Part shown: positions 22,401 through 23,827 of the stretch, piece after piece | Layout: each line of letters begins with the position of its first letter | Numbering within the stretch: the stretch's first letter is position 1 | Position numbers and translations under genes: made by a program | Notes under the pieces: generated by a model | What the model was told of the DNA's origin: nothing | Seen by the model: the letters and a program-made list of their open reading frames with translations, nothing else | Databases searched by the model: none | Source of the DNA: an uncultured Clostridia bacterium | GTDB lineage: Bacteria > Bacillota_A > Clostridia > Christensenellales > CAG-138 | Direction of reading: 5' to 3' | NCBI GenBank assembly: GCA_947302865.1 | Contig: CAMYWS010000005.1 | Location: 1-23,827 of the forward strand | Length of the DNA: 23,827 bases

Positions 22401-22653
22401 ACAATTCTCCCGTGCGGCCGAACGCCGCCTTCGGTCATTGCCGGCTGCGCCGAATCGACAGATCCCCGTATTTGCATGCGAAATCGTCGAAAGGGCAGAG
22501 AGAAAGCCGGATTCGTTAAGGACCCGGGCAACGGCGTTGTCATTACCCGGGTCCATTTTCAGTATTCCGGGGATCCGTCGCCGTCTGGCTGATTCAGCAG
22601 ACGGTCATATGCGCGATCCCTTTGATATGTGGGTTCTGTCGCCGATCGAACGA
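22401..22653 (-). other. Intergenic region with two hairpins, no gene seen
   Basis: Two inverted repeats are visible: CCGTCTG/CAGACGG (22581-22604) and GGACCCGGG/CCCGGGTCC (22520-22554), the latter with an inner CAAC-GGC-GTTG hairpin. Neither has a good T run on the minus strand. I see no clear -35/-10 pair for the CotH-type gene, so it may be read from the dockerin gene. The hairpins might then act as attenuator or processing sites. Confidence 0.45.
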
Positions 22654-23827
22654 TTATTCCGCCGGGAACTCTTCGATCAGCTTGACGATGTAGCGGAGGA
22701 TGATCGCAGCGTCTTCTGCGGTGATCTCGCCGTCGCCGTCAACGTCGGCGTTGAGCGCGCCCTGTGCGGTGAGCTCATTCAGACCGACGAGGGAACGGAG
22801 GACCAGAGCAGCGTCAGCAGCGGTGACCTGACCGTCACAGTTCGCGTCGCCGAGAACGACTTCTGCAAACGTGATGCTGCCGTCGATCGTTTCGGCTTCG
22901 ATCTCATACACGGAGTTGCCGTAGATCACGGACATAGCGCTGACCGTGTTCAGAGCATTCGTCGTGAACGCGATCTCGGCGGTCTCGCCGCTTGCATTGG
23001 GCGCTGCGAAGAAGATCGACAGAATGACTTCTTCGTTATTGAGCAGAACCGGCGTATCGGTCGCCCAGCTGAACATCAGCTTGCCGTCTTTCTCACCCAC
23101 CGTCCAGTCGACCTTGCCTTCTGATCTGCGGAATGCAAGAGGTGCGTCGTAGGTAAGGAAGATCTGCGCACTGTTAACCTTGAGACCCGCTTCGGGCAAA
23201 TCCTTCACGCGGATGTCATAACGATAGAGACGCTCGCCATTTTCGACGACCATCACATCAGCGGACATGACGTCCTCACCGTAAATGGTGAGATCCTTCG
23301 GCATGGAGAAGGTGATGCTGCCGTCTTCGGTCTCGACATTTTCCGCTTCAACAACCGAGCTGCCATCCGCATAGGAGTAACCGGTCGTTGCACCGTTGTC
23401 GCCGTCAACAAAGGCGAATACTGCGACATAGTCATCGGGGAGAGGCGCCGTCATCTTGAAGAACAGCGATACAACAACGGTATCGTCTTCGATCGTGATG
23501 CCGTCGCCGTTGCTCGCCCATGCGAAGGAGAGAACGTTGTTCTTTTCGTTGATGCCTGTGGAGCCTTCGAGCGCAGAAGTCGCTTCGACGAATTCGAGCG
23601 CTTCGTCGTACTGCACAAATACCTGCAGGCCGACAACCTCGGCTTCGGGATCGATTCCCTTGACTTTGACGTCATAGCGATAGATTTCTTCGCCCTCGAC
23701 TTCTTCGACCACATCAGCTGCCATCACATTCTCGCCGTAGAAGGTCGGGACCGCTTCCGGAATCTCGGCGTAGATGGTGATACGGCCTTCACCGCGCGGG
23801 TCGGTGTAGCCTTCGACCTGGTGGACG
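22654..23827 (-). CDS. Cohesin-like repeat protein with C-terminal type I dockerin (5' end outside window)
   Basis: The frame stays open to the window edge, so the N-terminus is missing; 390 codons are visible. Two beta-rich repeats of about 150 residues are seen, each starting near YGENVMAADV or YGEDVMSADV, with YRYDVKVK/YRYDIRVK, an FVQYDEAL/FLTYDAPL strand, FAWAS/FSWAT, a VVSLFF/ILSIFF strand and a DGSITF end. A preceding GEGRITIYAEIPEAVPTF shows the tail of a third. The pattern resembles cohesin-type domains but I cannot prove it. The C-terminus is a dockerin with two calcium loops: GDANCDGQVTAADAALVLRS and ADVDGDGEITAEDAAIILRY. Dockerins bind cohesins to build surface complexes. The stop is TAA at 22654-22656. 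Confidence 0.88.
   Translation of the reverse strand, partial: VHQVEGYTDPRGEGRITIYAEIPEAVPTFYGENVMAADVVEEVEGEEIYRYDVKVKGIDPEAEVVGLQVFVQYDEALEFVEATSALEGSTGINEKNNVLSFAWASNGDGITIEDDTVVVSLFFKMTAPLPDDYVAVFAFVDGDNGATTGYSYADGSSVVEAENVETEDGSITFSMPKDLTIYGEDVMSADVMVVENGERLYRYDIRVKDLPEAGLKVNSAQIFLTYDAPLAFRRSEGKVDWTVGEKDGKLMFSWATDTPVLLNNEEVILSIFFAAPNASGETAEIAFTTNALNTVSAMSVIYGNSVYEIEAETIDGSITFAEVVLGDANCDGQVTAADAALVLRSLVGLNELTAQGALNADVDGDGEITAEDAAIILRYIVKLIEEFPAE

Overview
The window looks like chromosomal DNA from a high-GC, gut-type member of the Bacillota (class Clostridia). Supporting points are strong GGAGG-type ribosome binding sites, canonical -35/-10 promoters with 17-nt spacers, DUF6273 proteins, a dockerin, InlB-type repeats, lamin-tail/CotH surface proteins, and many lipoproteins with Pro/Thr/Glu-rich stalks. 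I cannot assign a genus. There are no insertion sequences, phage genes, CRISPR arrays or rRNA genes. Codon use is similar throughout, and low use of TTA/CTA/TCA codons leaves very long open frames opposite several real genes.

Left part (1-7.5 kb, + strand): the end of rplJ and all of rplL, closed by a strong terminator with a GCGA tetraloop. A TetR-family regulator comes next, where rpoB often sits. It is followed by a near-consensus promoter flanked by inverted GTCGAC arms. That promoter drives two tandem, related membrane proteins with a C-terminal DUF6273 domain. A second promoter precedes a MacB/FtsX-type ABC permease of 1016 residues and its ATPase. A perfect 15-bp hairpin ends this convoy and the converging minus-strand genes.

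Middle part (7.5-12.2 kb): a minus-strand operon encodes a small basic protein, a ComEC-like metallo-beta-lactamase-fold lipoprotein and a zinc-ribbon protein with Pro-Glu repeats. A plus-strand lipoprotein follows. Converging on it is a tight two-gene unit for a lipid-anchored barnase-type ribonuclease with all five key active-site residues and a barstar-type inhibitor, separated by one base. Next is a one-span protein with a long Pro/Thr tail.

Right part (12.2-23.8 kb): a secreted 1130-residue multidomain surface protein with an internal 720-nt duplication, a half-size ABC exporter, tRNA-Glu(CTC), ung and a Nudix hydrolase transcribed divergently from overlapping promoters. On the minus strand lie an 1117-residue lipoprotein (four lamin-tail domains, a chitobiase-like domain, a CotH kinase-like domain) and the 3' part of a protein with cohesin-like repeats and a type I dockerin.

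Overall, after the ribosomal genes, this is mostly a cell-envelope region. The most striking parts are the membrane-anchored RNase with its inhibitor, the neighbouring surface MBL enzyme, and the TetR/DUF6273/ABC block. Two genes (the MBL lipoprotein and the Nudix hydrolase) have the -10 box exactly 6 nt before the ATG and no ribosome binding site, which suggests leaderless mRNAs.
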